Shown: positions 27,512 through 35,519, counted from the stretch's first letter. The stretch: 64,000 nt of DNA from Bacillota bacterium (GCA_023444055.1 JAEZRV010000062.1:23154-87153); one strand, 5' to 3'. Program-made: numbers and translations. The notes: generated by a model not told the origin, from the letters alone.

Positions 27512-28507
27512 TTATTTCTTCATTCGTGGATCTAGAGCATCTCTTAGTCCATCACCAAAAAGATTAAAAGAAAGAATAATCAAGCTTATAGTTACTGCAG
27601 GAAAAATTAGCATATAAGGATATGAATAAATTCCTTTTAAAGCAGACTGTGATAAGGAACCAAGGGAAGCCATTGGTGATGAAACACCAAGCCCGATAAA
27701 ACTTAAAAATGATTCAGCAAAAATTGCTTCGGGTATTTTTAGTGTGGCAATTACAATAATTTGCCCTATACAGTTAGGAATAAGGTGCTTAAATATTATA
27801 GATCTATTATTAGCGCCTAAAACCTTTGCTGCCATTACATACTCCTGCTCCTTGATAGTTAAAACTTGACCACGGACTATTCTAGCCATATCAACCCAGT
27901 ATAGAAGGGCTAATACAATAAATATACTAATTAAGCCAACACCCAGACCACTTAAAAAAGATGGGGCATTACCTGAATTTACAAATTTCTCAATAGGTGA
28001 TTTCAATACTACCTGTAATAAAATAACTATTAGAATTGTTGGTATTGAGTAGATTACATCTACAATTCTCATCATAACAGTGTCAACCCAACCGCCGAAA
28101 TAACCAGATACTGCACCATAAATTATGCCTATAACAGATATCATTGCTGCGGCTACCAGTCCAACGGCAAGAGAAATTCTTGCGCCTATCATTGTTCTTG
28201 TAAATAAGTCTCTTCCTAAGCTATCAGTACCAAATAAGAACTGAGCATTTGGTGCTAGATTCTCACTTCCATTATTAATTTGATCATATTCATAAGGTGA
28301 AAATATTGGTCCCAATATCGCTGCCAGAAATATAATTACAATAACAACAAGACCGCCCATAGCTACTTTATTTGCTTTTAATCTATTCCAAGCATCCCTC
28401 CAATAACTTATTGACGGACGCACAACTTCAATTGTAGCCTTTTCCTCATCTGAGGCAGGAAAAAATAACTCTTTTTTTATATCATTGGAATTACTCATAT
28501 CTATCAT
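27512..28507 (-). CDS. oppC: oligopeptide ABC transporter permease OppC
   Basis: The 331-residue inner-membrane permease has about six membrane helices and the EAA-type loop EYVMAAKVLGANNRSIIFKHL that contacts the ATPase. The N-terminal WRDAWNRLKANKVA is typical of OppC/DppC. It lies 15 bases after oppB and before the repeat-filled spacer that leads to oppD. Confidence 0.92.
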   Translation of the reverse strand: MIDMSNSNDIKKELFFPASDEEKATIEVVRPSISYWRDAWNRLKANKVAMGGLVVIVIIFLAAILGPIFSPYEYDQINNGSENLAPNAQFLFGTDSLGRDLFTRTMIGARISLAVGLVAAAMISVIGIIYGAVSGYFGGWVDTVMMRIVDVIYSIPTILIVILLQVVLKSPIEKFVNSGNAPSFLSGLGVGLISIFIVLALLYWVDMARIVRGQVLTIKEQEYVMAAKVLGANNRSIIFKHLIPNCIGQIIVIATLKIPEAIFAESFLSFIGLGVSSPMASLGSLSQSALKGIYSYPYMLIFPAVTISLIILSFNLFGDGLRDALDPRMKK

Positions 28508-28522
28508 TTTGCTATCACCAAC

Positions 28523-29446
28523 CTAAGTAATTATTTTGATTCGTGGATCGACGAATTTATACACTATATCTACTAAGAAATTCATCAAAATTAAGATTGC
28601 TCCAAAAAATATTGTTACACCCATTACTGTTGGGTAATCTCTGGCTGTAATACTAGTAACAAATGAACTACCTAATCCTGGAATTGAAAAAACTGATTCA
28701 ATAACGAAAGAGCCTGTTAATATTCCGGCCAGCATTGGTCCAATATAAGTAACAACAGGAAGAATTCCATTTCTCAAACCATGTTTAAAAATAACAACTC
28801 TATTAGTAAGTCCCTTAGCCCTAGCTGTTCTAATATAATCTTGATTAATTACATCAAGCATGGAGGAACGCATTATTCTTGTAATATAACTTAAAGGAAA
28901 GAAGGAAAGCGCAAATCCAGGGAGTATATAGCTTGAAATTGCAGTTAAATTGCTTATAGTTGGCAACCATTTGAGCTGAACACCAAATACAATCATTCCT
29001 ACAGTTGCAACAACAAAGCTAGGAACAGCTATTCCTATAGTTACAAAAAGCATAATTAATCTGTCTGCATTTGTATTTTTTTTAAGTGCACTAATTACGC
29101 CTAAAAATGTCCCTATTATGATTGCTAAAATACCAGAAAAAAGTCCCAATCTCATTGAATATGGAAACTTACGCGCAATAATACTATTTACATCCTGGCC
29201 TATAAGTGTTATTGATTGTCCTAAATCACCATGCAATGCATTTTTCAAATATAGCCAATATTGTACAATTAGCGGTTTATCTAACCCATGTTTTGCATTT
29301 AAGTTGGCGAGAATTTCTGGTGTCATCTTTTTATCCCCAATGAAAGGACTACCAGGAATAAAGTGCATTAAAAAAAAAGTTAGCGTTAACATAATCAATA
29401 GTGTTAATAGTGATGTAAGCAATCGTTTAAAAATGTACTTCTTCAT
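28523..29446 (-). CDS. oppB: oligopeptide ABC transporter permease OppB
   Basis: The 307-residue permease starts MKKYIFKRLLTSL, has six membrane helices and the coupling loop DYIRTARAKGLTNRVVIFKHGLRN. The GSPF insert and DPRIK end are typical of OppB/DppB. The ATG at 29446 has AGGAGG six bases upstream. It is the first gene of the leftward operon. Confidence 0.92.
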   Translation of the reverse strand: MKKYIFKRLLTSLLTLLIMLTLTFFLMHFIPGSPFIGDKKMTPEILANLNAKHGLDKPLIVQYWLYLKNALHGDLGQSITLIGQDVNSIIARKFPYSMRLGLFSGILAIIIGTFLGVISALKKNTNADRLIMLFVTIGIAVPSFVVATVGMIVFGVQLKWLPTISNLTAISSYILPGFALSFFPLSYITRIMRSSMLDVINQDYIRTARAKGLTNRVVIFKHGLRNGILPVVTYIGPMLAGILTGSFVIESVFSIPGLGSSFVTSITARDYPTVMGVTIFFGAILILMNFLVDIVYKFVDPRIKIIT

Positions 29447-29940
29447 TGTAAACCTCCTACCATACCCCAATTTCAAAGCTTTATAAATAAAAATTAAATT
29501 AATAAACAAGTACTAGAAAAGAGGTAATAAACTAAATTAGTAAATTAACTATAAGTAAATATATAATATACAAAATAAATAACAGAATTTATATTTATTC
29601 TGTGCAAATGACTCATAAAAAACAATAAAATTTCATGGAAATAATTACTGCTATTTATTATTAAGTAACTTCTTAATAAATAAACTTTAAGACATCACAA
29701 AATACTAGTAAAATAAACAAAGGAATACCAAAGTATGTCGCTTGCCGATTAATTCTTTTGAATTATAGCATATGGTGTCGAATAACTCAATATTAAAATT
29801 TTTACATTATGATAAAAATGTCGTTATTTGTATTAAAATAGAAGTTTATGTAACAATAAAAAACTTTCCTAATATTACACAATATATCTCAATATTAACT
29901 TGAAAGGTAAAAGTAAAATAAAGAATTTATAAAATAACAA
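29447..29940. other. AT-rich region upstream of oppB
   Basis: This 494-base stretch has no convincing open frame on either strand. It should contain the leftward opp promoter and its control sites, but I cannot pick a clear pair of boxes. It ends at the tRNA terminator that marks the prophage border. Confidence 0.4.
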
Positions 29941-29984
29941 AAAACAACCACCCTATCAGCATAATGCTTGAGGGTGGTTGTTTT
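29941..29984 (-). terminator. terminator of the tRNA-Arg gene
   Basis: AAAACAACCACCCT and AGGGTGGTTGTTTT form a 14-bp stem with a 16-base loop. On the minus strand it directly follows the CCA end of the tRNA fragment and runs into a T-rich stretch. Confidence 0.8.
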
Positions 29985-30035
29985 GGCGCGCCCGACAGAG
30001 ATCGAATCCACAACCTTCTGGTCCGTAGCCAGACG
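29984..30035 (-). tRNA. 3' part of tRNA-Arg(ACG): prophage attachment site
   Basis: On the minus strand the sequence gives the anticodon arm TCTGG-CTACGGA-CCAGA (anticodon ACG), the variable region, the T arm (with GGATTCGATCT), the acceptor 3' strand and an encoded CCA. No D arm or acceptor 5' strand precedes it; AT-rich phage sequence begins instead. It is therefore a duplicated 3' fragment left by integration, about 52 bp of att core, and not a working tRNA. The intact tRNA should lie at the other prophage end outside this window. Confidence 0.85.
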
Positions 30036-30127
30036 AAACAATAAAAAAATGTAATTCTACAATACAATTAAATAGCATGTATGCTTCGGTACAACTAGTT
30101 TTGCGTTTATTTTAGCTTACCTAAACT

Positions 30128-31285
30128 TTAGGAATTTGTATTAGACTTTTGGAAGTATGACGGTGTCAATGCGGTGTCAGTGTTTGACAAATACAAATCA
30201 AGTTTTTCTATTTCCATTCCACTTTTAGAAACTTTATCTAAATGAGTATAAATATTTAAAGTAACATCAGCAGAGGCATGTCCCATTAAATACTGCGCCT
30301 CCTTAATTCCAACCTTTGATCTATATAGCATAGTAGCAAAAGTGTGTCTCAATTCGTGTGGAGTAAAATTGTCTATTGCATTTATTTTACTATTTCCTCC
30401 AGCCGCAGAGTTAACCTTTCTCATTATACAACTCCACATACTCCTAAAAGAAGTTTCGGTCATTAAACCGTTAGAAGTTTGAGGTGTAAATAAATACATT
30501 CCATTTATTGATTTTACGTAGTTTTCAATAAAACCTCTTATTTTAAGAGTAATAGGCAAATCTCGGATTCCAGCAGATGTTTTAGGATGGGGCTTAATCT
30601 CTCCAATATTATTTTTAAAAACCAATGTTTTCCTTATTTTAATAATGCCATCTTTGACGTCAGATTTAGTTAAAGCTAAAATTTCACCTCTTCGCAATCC
30701 TGCATACAAAGCAAAATAAATAAATGCACGTTCTTTAGGGGTTAAGTCTGCTCTATCGATATATAGCAACTCGTTTTTATCAAGAAAACGTCTTTCTTTT
30801 TTGTCTTTTGATGGTAGCTCAATTTTTTTAGCAGGATTTTTAATCATTAATTCATTTTCGATAGCTTGTTCAAACATCTGATTTAAAGTCAATTTTATAT
30901 TTTTGAGAGTTTTAGTCAAGCCGAGTTTGTGACGGCTATTAATTAAACCTTGAATATGAAAAGGTTTAACATCAATCAATCTTAAATGTCCTAACTCTTT
31001 TATTATGTGATTTCTCAATACATTATCATACATTTGCCATGTTTTATATTCTTTGTTTGTTTTATATGACTCTAACCACTGATTACCCCACTCTTCGACT
31101 GTTACAGTATCGTTATCTATAAATTCGCCTTTTCCAAGTTTAATTTTTATGTCAATTAATTTCTTTTCTAACTCTTTTTCTGTATACGCAAAAACGTACT
31201 CTCTTTTTTCTTTGCCGTCAGGTCTATATCCCATAAAAACATAGGCTTGATATCTACCATCTTTACGCTTTTTTCTTTTAGACAT
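30128..31285 (-). CDS. int: prophage tyrosine integrase
   Basis: The 385-residue protein has an N-terminal arm-binding region (KRKDGRYQAYVFMGYRPDGK), a core-binding SAM-like domain (about 65-160) and a catalytic domain. Active-site residues appear in GLRRGEIL (Arg), HELRHTFATML (His-x-x-Arg), MGHASADVT (His) and LNIYTHL (Tyr). It recombines attP with the tRNA-Arg attB, whose remnant lies 93 bases past its stop, the usual arrangement. AAAGGAG precedes the ATG, and the repressor gene ends three bases upstream, so both are on one leftward transcript. Confidence 0.93.
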   Translation of the reverse strand: MSKRKKRKDGRYQAYVFMGYRPDGKEKREYVFAYTEKELEKKLIDIKIKLGKGEFIDNDTVTVEEWGNQWLESYKTNKEYKTWQMYDNVLRNHIIKELGHLRLIDVKPFHIQGLINSRHKLGLTKTLKNIKLTLNQMFEQAIENELMIKNPAKKIELPSKDKKERRFLDKNELLYIDRADLTPKERAFIYFALYAGLRRGEILALTKSDVKDGIIKIRKTLVFKNNIGEIKPHPKTSAGIRDLPITLKIRGFIENYVKSINGMYLFTPQTSNGLMTETSFRSMWSCIMRKVNSAAGGNSKINAIDNFTPHELRHTFATMLYRSKVGIKEAQYLMGHASADVTLNIYTHLDKVSKSGMEIEKLDLYLSNTDTALTPSYFQKSNTNS

Positions 31286-31288
31286 AAA

Positions 31289-31786
31289 TTAATCTCCTTT
31301 TAAATGATATTTATGTTTTAAATACTCCATAAAATTCTTAAGTTCTTCTTGAGCTTCTTTAGGAAGTTGTTTATCGGAAACACTGTATTCTGTAGAAGCT
31401 TCTTTAACCATAGATACTCCTTGTTTAATTATTTCAGTTCTCAAACCATCATCAAGTTCATAAAAGATACTAGGATCTTGCTCAAGGATATCGCTAACTG
31501 CTTGTAATTTATCTTCTTGAGACATATCGCCCAAAGCATCAAAATCAGATATTTTATATAATTCATTCACAATAGCGTTAGTAAGTGAAGTCTTTTCTCT
31601 TATTAACAATTCACTTGGAACTTTTAAAGCTGCTGCAATTTTATTAATAATATTTGTACTAGGATTCTTTTTTTCGCCACGTTCCAATGCACTTAAATAA
31701 CTAGAATTAATACTAGCCAGCCTTGAAAGCTCATTTACCCCTAAACCCTTACTTTCTCTTATTTTTCTTATATTAGTGCCAATCAT
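31289..31786 (-). CDS. prophage CI-like repressor (XRE family)
   Basis: Residues 3-58 form an XRE helix-turn-helix (IRKIRESKGLGVNELSRLAS, then SSYLSALERGEKKNPS). The remaining 100 residues are acidic and helical, without a LexA-type Ser-Lys autocleavage motif that I can see. It is divergent from a Cro-like gene, with operators between. It probably maintains lysogeny and is co-transcribed with the integrase. Confidence 0.85.
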   Translation of the reverse strand: MIGTNIRKIRESKGLGVNELSRLASINSSYLSALERGEKKNPSTNIINKIAAALKVPSELLIREKTSLTNAIVNELYKISDFDALGDMSQEDKLQAVSDILEQDPSIFYELDDGLRTEIIKQGVSMVKEASTEYSVSDKQLPKEAQEELKNFMEYLKHKYHLKGD

Positions 31787-31803
31787 TAATGTATTCCTCC
31801 GAT

Positions 31804-31830
31804 ATAATGTATGCTACTAGCATACATTAT
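31804..31830. promoter_or_regulatory. 27-bp palindrome overlapping the repressor promoter
   Basis: ATAATGTATGCTA-C-TAGCATACATTAT is a perfect inverted repeat of 13 bp around one base. It covers the -10 box and start region of the leftward repressor promoter. Its sequence differs from the TGTTCT-type operators nearby, so it is either an autoregulatory operator for a different protein or a hairpin in the repressor mRNA leader. Confidence 0.65.
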
Positions 31831-31854
31831 ATGTTGTAAGAACACAAAAATCAA
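31826..31854 (-). promoter_or_regulatory. leftward repressor-integrase promoter
   Basis: On the minus strand TTGATT (31849-31854) and TATAAT (31826-31831) are separated by 17 bases, about 40 bases before the repressor ATG. A degenerate TGTT-GTA-AGAACA operator (about 31832-31844) lies between the two boxes. Confidence 0.7.
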
Positions 31855-31924
31855 TAGTAAATTTATGGTATTATTCGATATTTTGCGCAATAAGAAGATA
31901 ATTTAGCTAAATCATGTAAAATCG

Positions 31925-31990
31925 TGTTCTGTAAGGACTCATTGTTATTGCATGTTCTGACAGAATATACTATTATGTTCTTACAGAACA
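31925..31990. promoter_or_regulatory. three 15-bp operators of the rightward early promoter
   Basis: Three related sites have the pattern TGTTCT-N3-AGAACA: 31925-31939 (TGTTCTGTAAGGACT), 31953-31967 (TGTTCTGACAGAATA) and 31976-31990 (TGTTCTTACAGAACA, perfect). They are spaced 28 and 23 bases start to start. The middle site lies between the -35 and -10 boxes and the third covers the start of transcription, as expected for repressor control. Confidence 0.75.
31942..31971 (+). promoter_or_regulatory. rightward early phage promoter
   Basis: TTGTTA (31942-31947) and TATACT (31966-31971) are 18 bases apart, about 42 bases before the Cro-like start. It overlaps the operators. Confidence 0.6.
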
Positions 31991-32012
31991 TAGCAACAAA
32001 GGAGTGATAAAA

Positions 32013-32195
32013 ATGAAAATAAGAGAAATAAGAGAACAAAAAAATATAGGACTTAATGAACTAGCTAGAACAACTGACATTAATGCAACATATTTAAGCC
32101 AATTAGAAAGAGGGGTGAAAGTAAATCCATCGAGAGAAATAATGAAAAAGATATCTGATGCTTTAGAAGTGCCAATTCCTCAATTATTTTTTTGA
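32013..32195 (+). CDS. Cro-like XRE regulator
   Basis: The 60-residue protein is just one helix-turn-helix domain (IREIREQKNIGLNELARTTD..TYLSQLERGVKVNPS). It closely resembles the N-terminal domain of the divergent repressor. That is the classic CI/Cro relation, and both may read the same operators. GGAG lies eight bases before the ATG at 32013. It is the first rightward early gene. Confidence 0.8.
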   Translation: MKIREIREQKNIGLNELARTTDINATYLSQLERGVKVNPSREIMKKISDALEVPIPQLFF

Positions 32196-32207
32196 TAGGA
32201 GGTGTTA

Positions 32208-32381
32208 ATGTTGGTAGAGTATATTTCAGTGAAACAAATGGCAGGAAAGTTGAATGTTAGTCTGGACACAGCGTACGAATACACGCACATGAAAGGGTTT
32301 CCAGCTTGCAAAATAGGAAGGACAGTAAGAATACCAGTTGATAGACTTGAGGAATGGCTTAAAAAGAAAATAATAAACTAA
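32208..32381 (+). CDS. excisionase-like helix-turn-helix protein
   Basis: The 57-residue protein has the HTH_17/MerR-like excisionase layout: YISVKQMAGKLNVSLDTAYEY, a turn with HMKGFPACKIGR, a VRIPVDRLEEWL strand-helix end. It starts behind ATAGGAGG. The position right after the Cro-like gene suits a directionality factor for the integrase. Confidence 0.75.
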   Translation: MLVEYISVKQMAGKLNVSLDTAYEYTHMKGFPACKIGRTVRIPVDRLEEWLKKKIIN

Positions 32382-32428
32382 TTGATTTAAATTTTATAAA
32401 CAAAAAAATAAACCAGGAGGAAAACATT

Positions 32429-32806
32429 ATGAAATCAACAGGCATAGTAAGAAAAGTAGATGAGTTAGGAAGAGTAGTATTACCAATTGAGCTTCGCAAA
32501 ACTTTCAACATTGAGGAAAAGGATGGACTAGAGATCTATGTTGATGCTGACTCAATAATCTTAAAGAAGCACGAAAGCGGTTGTATATTCTGTGGAGAGG
32601 TTAAGGGTGTAAAGGATTTTAAAGGTAAAAATATATGTCCTAACTGTTCGAATGAATTGAAGAATAATAAGAGTGCAGCTGAAAAAGCGCAAATCGCACT
32701 AAATCAGCTGTCAAAAGGTAAAAAAACTACTAATCAGATCAGAGCAGAATTTGGTTTAAACCCAATAAATGATAACGTATCAGATAAACTTATTACCAAA
32801 GCATAA
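32429..32806 (+). CDS. AbrB/SpoVT-type regulator with zinc-finger tail
   Basis: Residues 1-50 form the swapped-hairpin AbrB DNA-binding domain (GIVRKVDELGRVVLPIELRKTF). Residues 51-73 carry two CxxC pairs (CIFCGE and CPNCS) that probably bind zinc, as in host AbrB relatives. A C-terminal extension of about 45 residues is rich in Lys, Asn and Ala and is unusual for the family. It may adjust host or phage transcription. It overlaps the leftward gene below by 14 bases tail to tail. Confidence 0.8.
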   Translation: MKSTGIVRKVDELGRVVLPIELRKTFNIEEKDGLEIYVDADSIILKKHESGCIFCGEVKGVKDFKGKNICPNCSNELKNNKSAAEKAQIALNQLSKGKKTTNQIRAEFGLNPINDNVSDKLITKA

Positions 32807-33122
32807 CTTTATAACAAGCTATTGAAGGGTTTGATTTTCCTGCATCTTTGGCTTCAATCATTGGCTTATATTTCATATTTAGTGTGTCGCAAACACTTGG
32901 TATCAAATTAGTCAATTCATCGTTAGTAACAGGAATATTAAAAACGGTACTAATAGAATGTGCCAAATTATTAGTATACATACAGTTAATTTGTTTTCCA
33001 AAGAAAAGCATATCATACTTTCTATGCAATTCATGAATATTTGCATCTGTTGGTGCTTGATTGACCTGTATACTTGCAGAACGTAGCTCTAAAAGTATTT
33101 CTATAAGTTTTTCAATTTGCAT
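32793..33122 (-). CDS. leftward hypothetical protein inside the early region (possible moron)
   Basis: The 109-residue protein starts MQIEKLIEILLELRSAS, with a good AAAGGAGG site before the ATG. It is mostly helical and has three cysteines; no family is recognised. It reads against every neighbouring phage gene except the integrase and repressor. This suggests an independently expressed gene active in the lysogen. Confidence 0.65.
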   Translation of the reverse strand: MQIEKLIEILLELRSASIQVNQAPTDANIHELHRKYDMLFFGKQINCMYTNNLAHSISTVFNIPVTNDELTNLIPSVCDTLNMKYKPMIEAKDAGKSNPSIACYKVMLW

Positions 33123-33249
33123 AATAACCTCCTTTCGTATGTATTGAGTGAAAAACTAATAAGGAGATTATACCACAAATTTACAAGAAAGATGGACAAC
33201 CATAAAAATGTATTAACTCACTAAATTTAAGATACAGGAGGGGAGGACT

Positions 33250-33546
33250 ATGGAAGAAAACTGGTGTTGTTTAGCAATAAGCATATTGTGCAATTGTACA
33301 CCAGAGCAAGCCGAGGTTATTTACGAATTTGGGAAAAACCGCAAACAGAAACCACGAGTAAAATTAGAGCAAGAAGATTTAGAAGGTATGCGAAAGCATA
33401 GAGAAGAGGGATTAACTTGGAAACAGGTAGGAGATCTATTTGGGCTGAGCGAAAGCGGAGCATTTAAACGGTTTAAGCGGTATGAAGAGGATTGCAAAAT
33501 GCAAATACAAGCCAGCACGTACATAGTAGCAGAGAGGGTGAGTTAG
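33250..33546 (+). CDS. small helix-turn-helix-like phage protein
   Basis: The 98-residue protein has a Cys-rich start (ENWCCLAISILCNC) and a likely helix-turn-helix in the middle (GMRKHREEGLTWKQVGDLFGLSESGAFKRF, about residues 48-77). The latter resembles resolvase/sigma-4-type DNA-binding motifs. Its role in early regulation is inferred only. Confidence 0.6.
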   Translation: MEENWCCLAISILCNCTPEQAEVIYEFGKNRKQKPRVKLEQEDLEGMRKHREEGLTWKQVGDLFGLSESGAFKRFKRYEEDCKMQIQASTYIVAERVS

Positions 33547-33765
33547 TTGTTAGAACAAAACCTAGAAAAAAAGCTAGAGCAAAAGCAAGATGTTGACTCC
33601 GCAAAACGATGTACATATTTTTACAGTGCATATCTGCTTAAAGGAATTTTAGCTAACTCAGGTTTAAACTGCAATCACCCGGAGCAGCAAGAAGTAACAA
33701 TGGAAGAGGGACAAGCAATAGGGAATTGTTACAGCTGGTCTTGTCCACTTAGAAAGGAGTACTGA
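33547..33765 (+). CDS. small Cys/Glu-rich phage protein
   Basis: The 72-residue protein starts with TTG directly after the stop of the previous gene. It has a charged, coiled N-terminus and four cysteines. No family is recognised. Confidence 0.5.
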   Translation: MLEQNLEKKLEQKQDVDSAKRCTYFYSAYLLKGILANSGLNCNHPEQQEVTMEEGQAIGNCYSWSCPLRKEY

Positions 33766-33766
33766 G

Positions 33767-34081
33767 ATGATTATTAATTTAGTAAGGCTAGAACCTAAAG
33801 GTATTGTACCTGTTAAAGCTCATAAAGTATTAGAAAAGCATTATCCAAAACTAAAATTGTATGCACATTATACACTGCAATTTGAAGGGAGCAAAAAGCG
33901 GAGATTGTATTCTATTTCTACAGAAAGTGGTTTTGCTGTTAATGGACGTAGTTGTGAGCGATTAAAGTATGCAGTAAGTAATGCGATAACAAAAATTAAT
34001 TATTTAGGAGAGGATAGAGTGCTTGAAGCAGAAAAGGAAAGGCAGCAATACTGCAAAGTAAATAACTGGGGAGGTGAGTAA
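33767..34081 (+). CDS. hypothetical phage protein
   Basis: The 104-residue basic protein contains HYPKLKLYAHYTLQFEG and a C-terminal helical part. AAAGGAG precedes the ATG and it is tightly packed with its neighbours. The function is unknown. Confidence 0.55.
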   Translation: MIINLVRLEPKGIVPVKAHKVLEKHYPKLKLYAHYTLQFEGSKKRRLYSISTESGFAVNGRSCERLKYAVSNAITKINYLGEDRVLEAEKERQQYCKVNNWGGE

Positions 34082-34084
34082 CAA

Positions 34085-34255
34085 ATGTGTAATTGTCCTT
34101 ATTTTAAATCAGCTTCAAGAGTTCGTATAGACTGCAAAAGAGGGACAGAACACAAAAACATTACCATCAAGAAAAGAAGCCACCACATTAGCAAATATTG
34201 TAACAATAGATATACTCAGTGCAGTGTATACCGGGAATTACAAAAGAGCTTATAG
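34085..34255 (+). CDS. small Cys/His-rich protein
   Basis: The 56-residue protein starts MCNCPYFKSASRVRIDC and contains KRSHHISKYCNN and YTQCSVY. The five cysteines and a His pair suggest a small zinc-binding fold. GGGGAGG lies before the ATG. It fits the tight spacing of the early operon. Confidence 0.6.
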   Translation: MCNCPYFKSASRVRIDCKRGTEHKNITIKKRSHHISKYCNNRYTQCSVYRELQKSL

Positions 34256-34273
34256 AAAGGGAGTGAAAGAAGA

Positions 34274-34519
34274 TTGAGAAAACCAATGCCATTACCAGTT
34301 ACGTTAAATGATTATCTTCTTATAAACCAGATGGGTTATGAAGTAAGGTTTAAAAATAATAAACCCATAAAGGTGGTAAAGAGAAAAACACTGGTAAATA
34401 TTGTTAGAATAGTTTTCGAATATTTTAGCTGGTATGCAATTGTAACCAAGTACAAGCTACTAATAACAATAGGAAATATAAAACAAAAGGATAGAAAAGC
34501 GAAAGGAGCGAGGACATAA
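34274..34519 (+). CDS. small basic protein, possible membrane association
   Basis: The 81-residue protein starts with TTG behind AAAGGGAGTG. A moderately hydrophobic stretch (residues 42-68) is followed by a strongly basic end (KQKDRKAKGAR). The function is unknown. Confidence 0.5.
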   Translation: MRKPMPLPVTLNDYLLINQMGYEVRFKNNKPIKVVKRKTLVNIVRIVFEYFSWYAIVTKYKLLITIGNIKQKDRKAKGART

Positions 34520-34524
34520 AAAAA

Positions 34525-34619
34525 TCAGTTTACTTTAGTTGAAGCTAATGTAAACTGACCTACGAAATGCCGTATCAAATAAAAATCTTTAACTAAATTA
34601 TATCACAAAATACGGCATT
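34525..34619. repeat. two inverted repeats before the Rep gene, candidate replication origin
   Basis: TCAGTTTAC-T-TTAG pairs with CTAA-T-GTAAACTGA around TTGAAG, giving a nearly perfect 14-bp hairpin at 34525-34558. AATGCCGTAT (34566-34575) pairs with ATACGGCATT (34610-34619) across 34 bases. This 221-base gap is the longest non-coding stretch in the early phage region and precedes an HUH-type Rep gene, where a nick site would be expected. No nick site has been identified. Confidence 0.5.
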
Positions 34620-34740
34620 AGTCAAAACTGAAAAGCGAAGGTTTTAAGCTTTTTCGACCTTGTAATAGGTATTATCTTTTCAACCATCACTATACAAACT
34701 ATATAAATAAAATAAATATTTTTAGGAGGTAAAATTCCTA

Positions 34741-35496
34741 ATGCCGATCAGAGAAAAAAAGATATATTCAGGTAACATGTTAGAAATAGAAATATATCCA
34801 ATAACAAAAAAAGAAAGGAATCAATCAAGAAAGAAAAAACAAAAAGAAAGTACCACAAAACAAAAAAACTTAAACGATAAAAATGCAAAAAAACATCTAA
34901 TCAGATTAATTAATAATAATTTTACAGACAAAGATATATCAATTCACAACACATATGATCCTAAAAATTTACCAAAAACAATAGAGCAGGCGTTAAAAGA
35001 TAGAACAAATTATTTACGTAGATACAAAAATTACTGCAAAAAGCATGGGATTAAATCACCAAAATACATAGCAGTTACTGAGTATCATAATCCAGATACA
35101 ACAAAAGACAAAAGGAAAAAAATAAGAATACACCATCACATAATAGCAACTGGGATTGATAGGGATGATGCAGAAAAGCTTTGGGGGAAAGGGAGGGCAA
35201 ATGCAGATAGGTTAAAAGCGGATGAATTTGGATATGAGGGTTTAGCCAGATATTTAGTAAAAGATCCGCAGGGTTCGAAAAGATGGACTCAATCCAAAAA
35301 TCTGAAACAACCAATAATAAAAATAAATGATTTTAAGTACAGCAAGAAAAAGACAGAACAATTAGCAATGTACTTAGAAGATAGGGAACTATTCGAAAAA
35401 CTATATCCAGGATATACATACACAAAATGTGAGCTGCATATAAACGATTTCACCGGGAAACAAATCTATATAAAAATGCGAAAGACTGAACAATAA
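34741..35496 (+). CDS. HUH-type rolling-circle replication initiator-like protein
   Basis: The 251-residue protein has a very basic N-terminal third. Its core has a strand YIAVTEYHNP, the metal-binding motif IRIHHHIIATG (about residues 137-147) and a helix LARYLVKDPQGSKRW (about 168-182) whose Tyr could be the nicking residue. This is the order of motifs in the Rep/ORF2-G2P group. It probably nicks an origin to start replication. TAGGAGG precedes the ATG, and two inverted repeats lie upstream. A relaxase or transposase role is less likely in this context, with SSB and nuclease genes following. Confidence 0.7.
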   Translation: MPIREKKIYSGNMLEIEIYPITKKERNQSRKKKQKESTTKQKNLNDKNAKKHLIRLINNNFTDKDISIHNTYDPKNLPKTIEQALKDRTNYLRRYKNYCKKHGIKSPKYIAVTEYHNPDTTKDKRKKIRIHHHIIATGIDRDDAEKLWGKGRANADRLKADEFGYEGLARYLVKDPQGSKRWTQSKNLKQPIIKINDFKYSKKKTEQLAMYLEDRELFEKLYPGYTYTKCELHINDFTGKQIYIKMRKTEQ

Positions 35497-35519
35497 AAAA
35501 TGAAAGAAAGGTGATTGTA

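Noticed and set aside
29984..30035. A functional tRNA gene
   Set aside because: Only the anticodon arm to the CCA end is present; the acceptor 5' strand and D arm are missing.
31925..31990. LexA (SOS) boxes
   Set aside because: The Gram-positive SOS box has GAAC-N4-GTTC; these sites have the inverted order (GTTC first, GAAC last) and different spacing, so they fit phage operators better.
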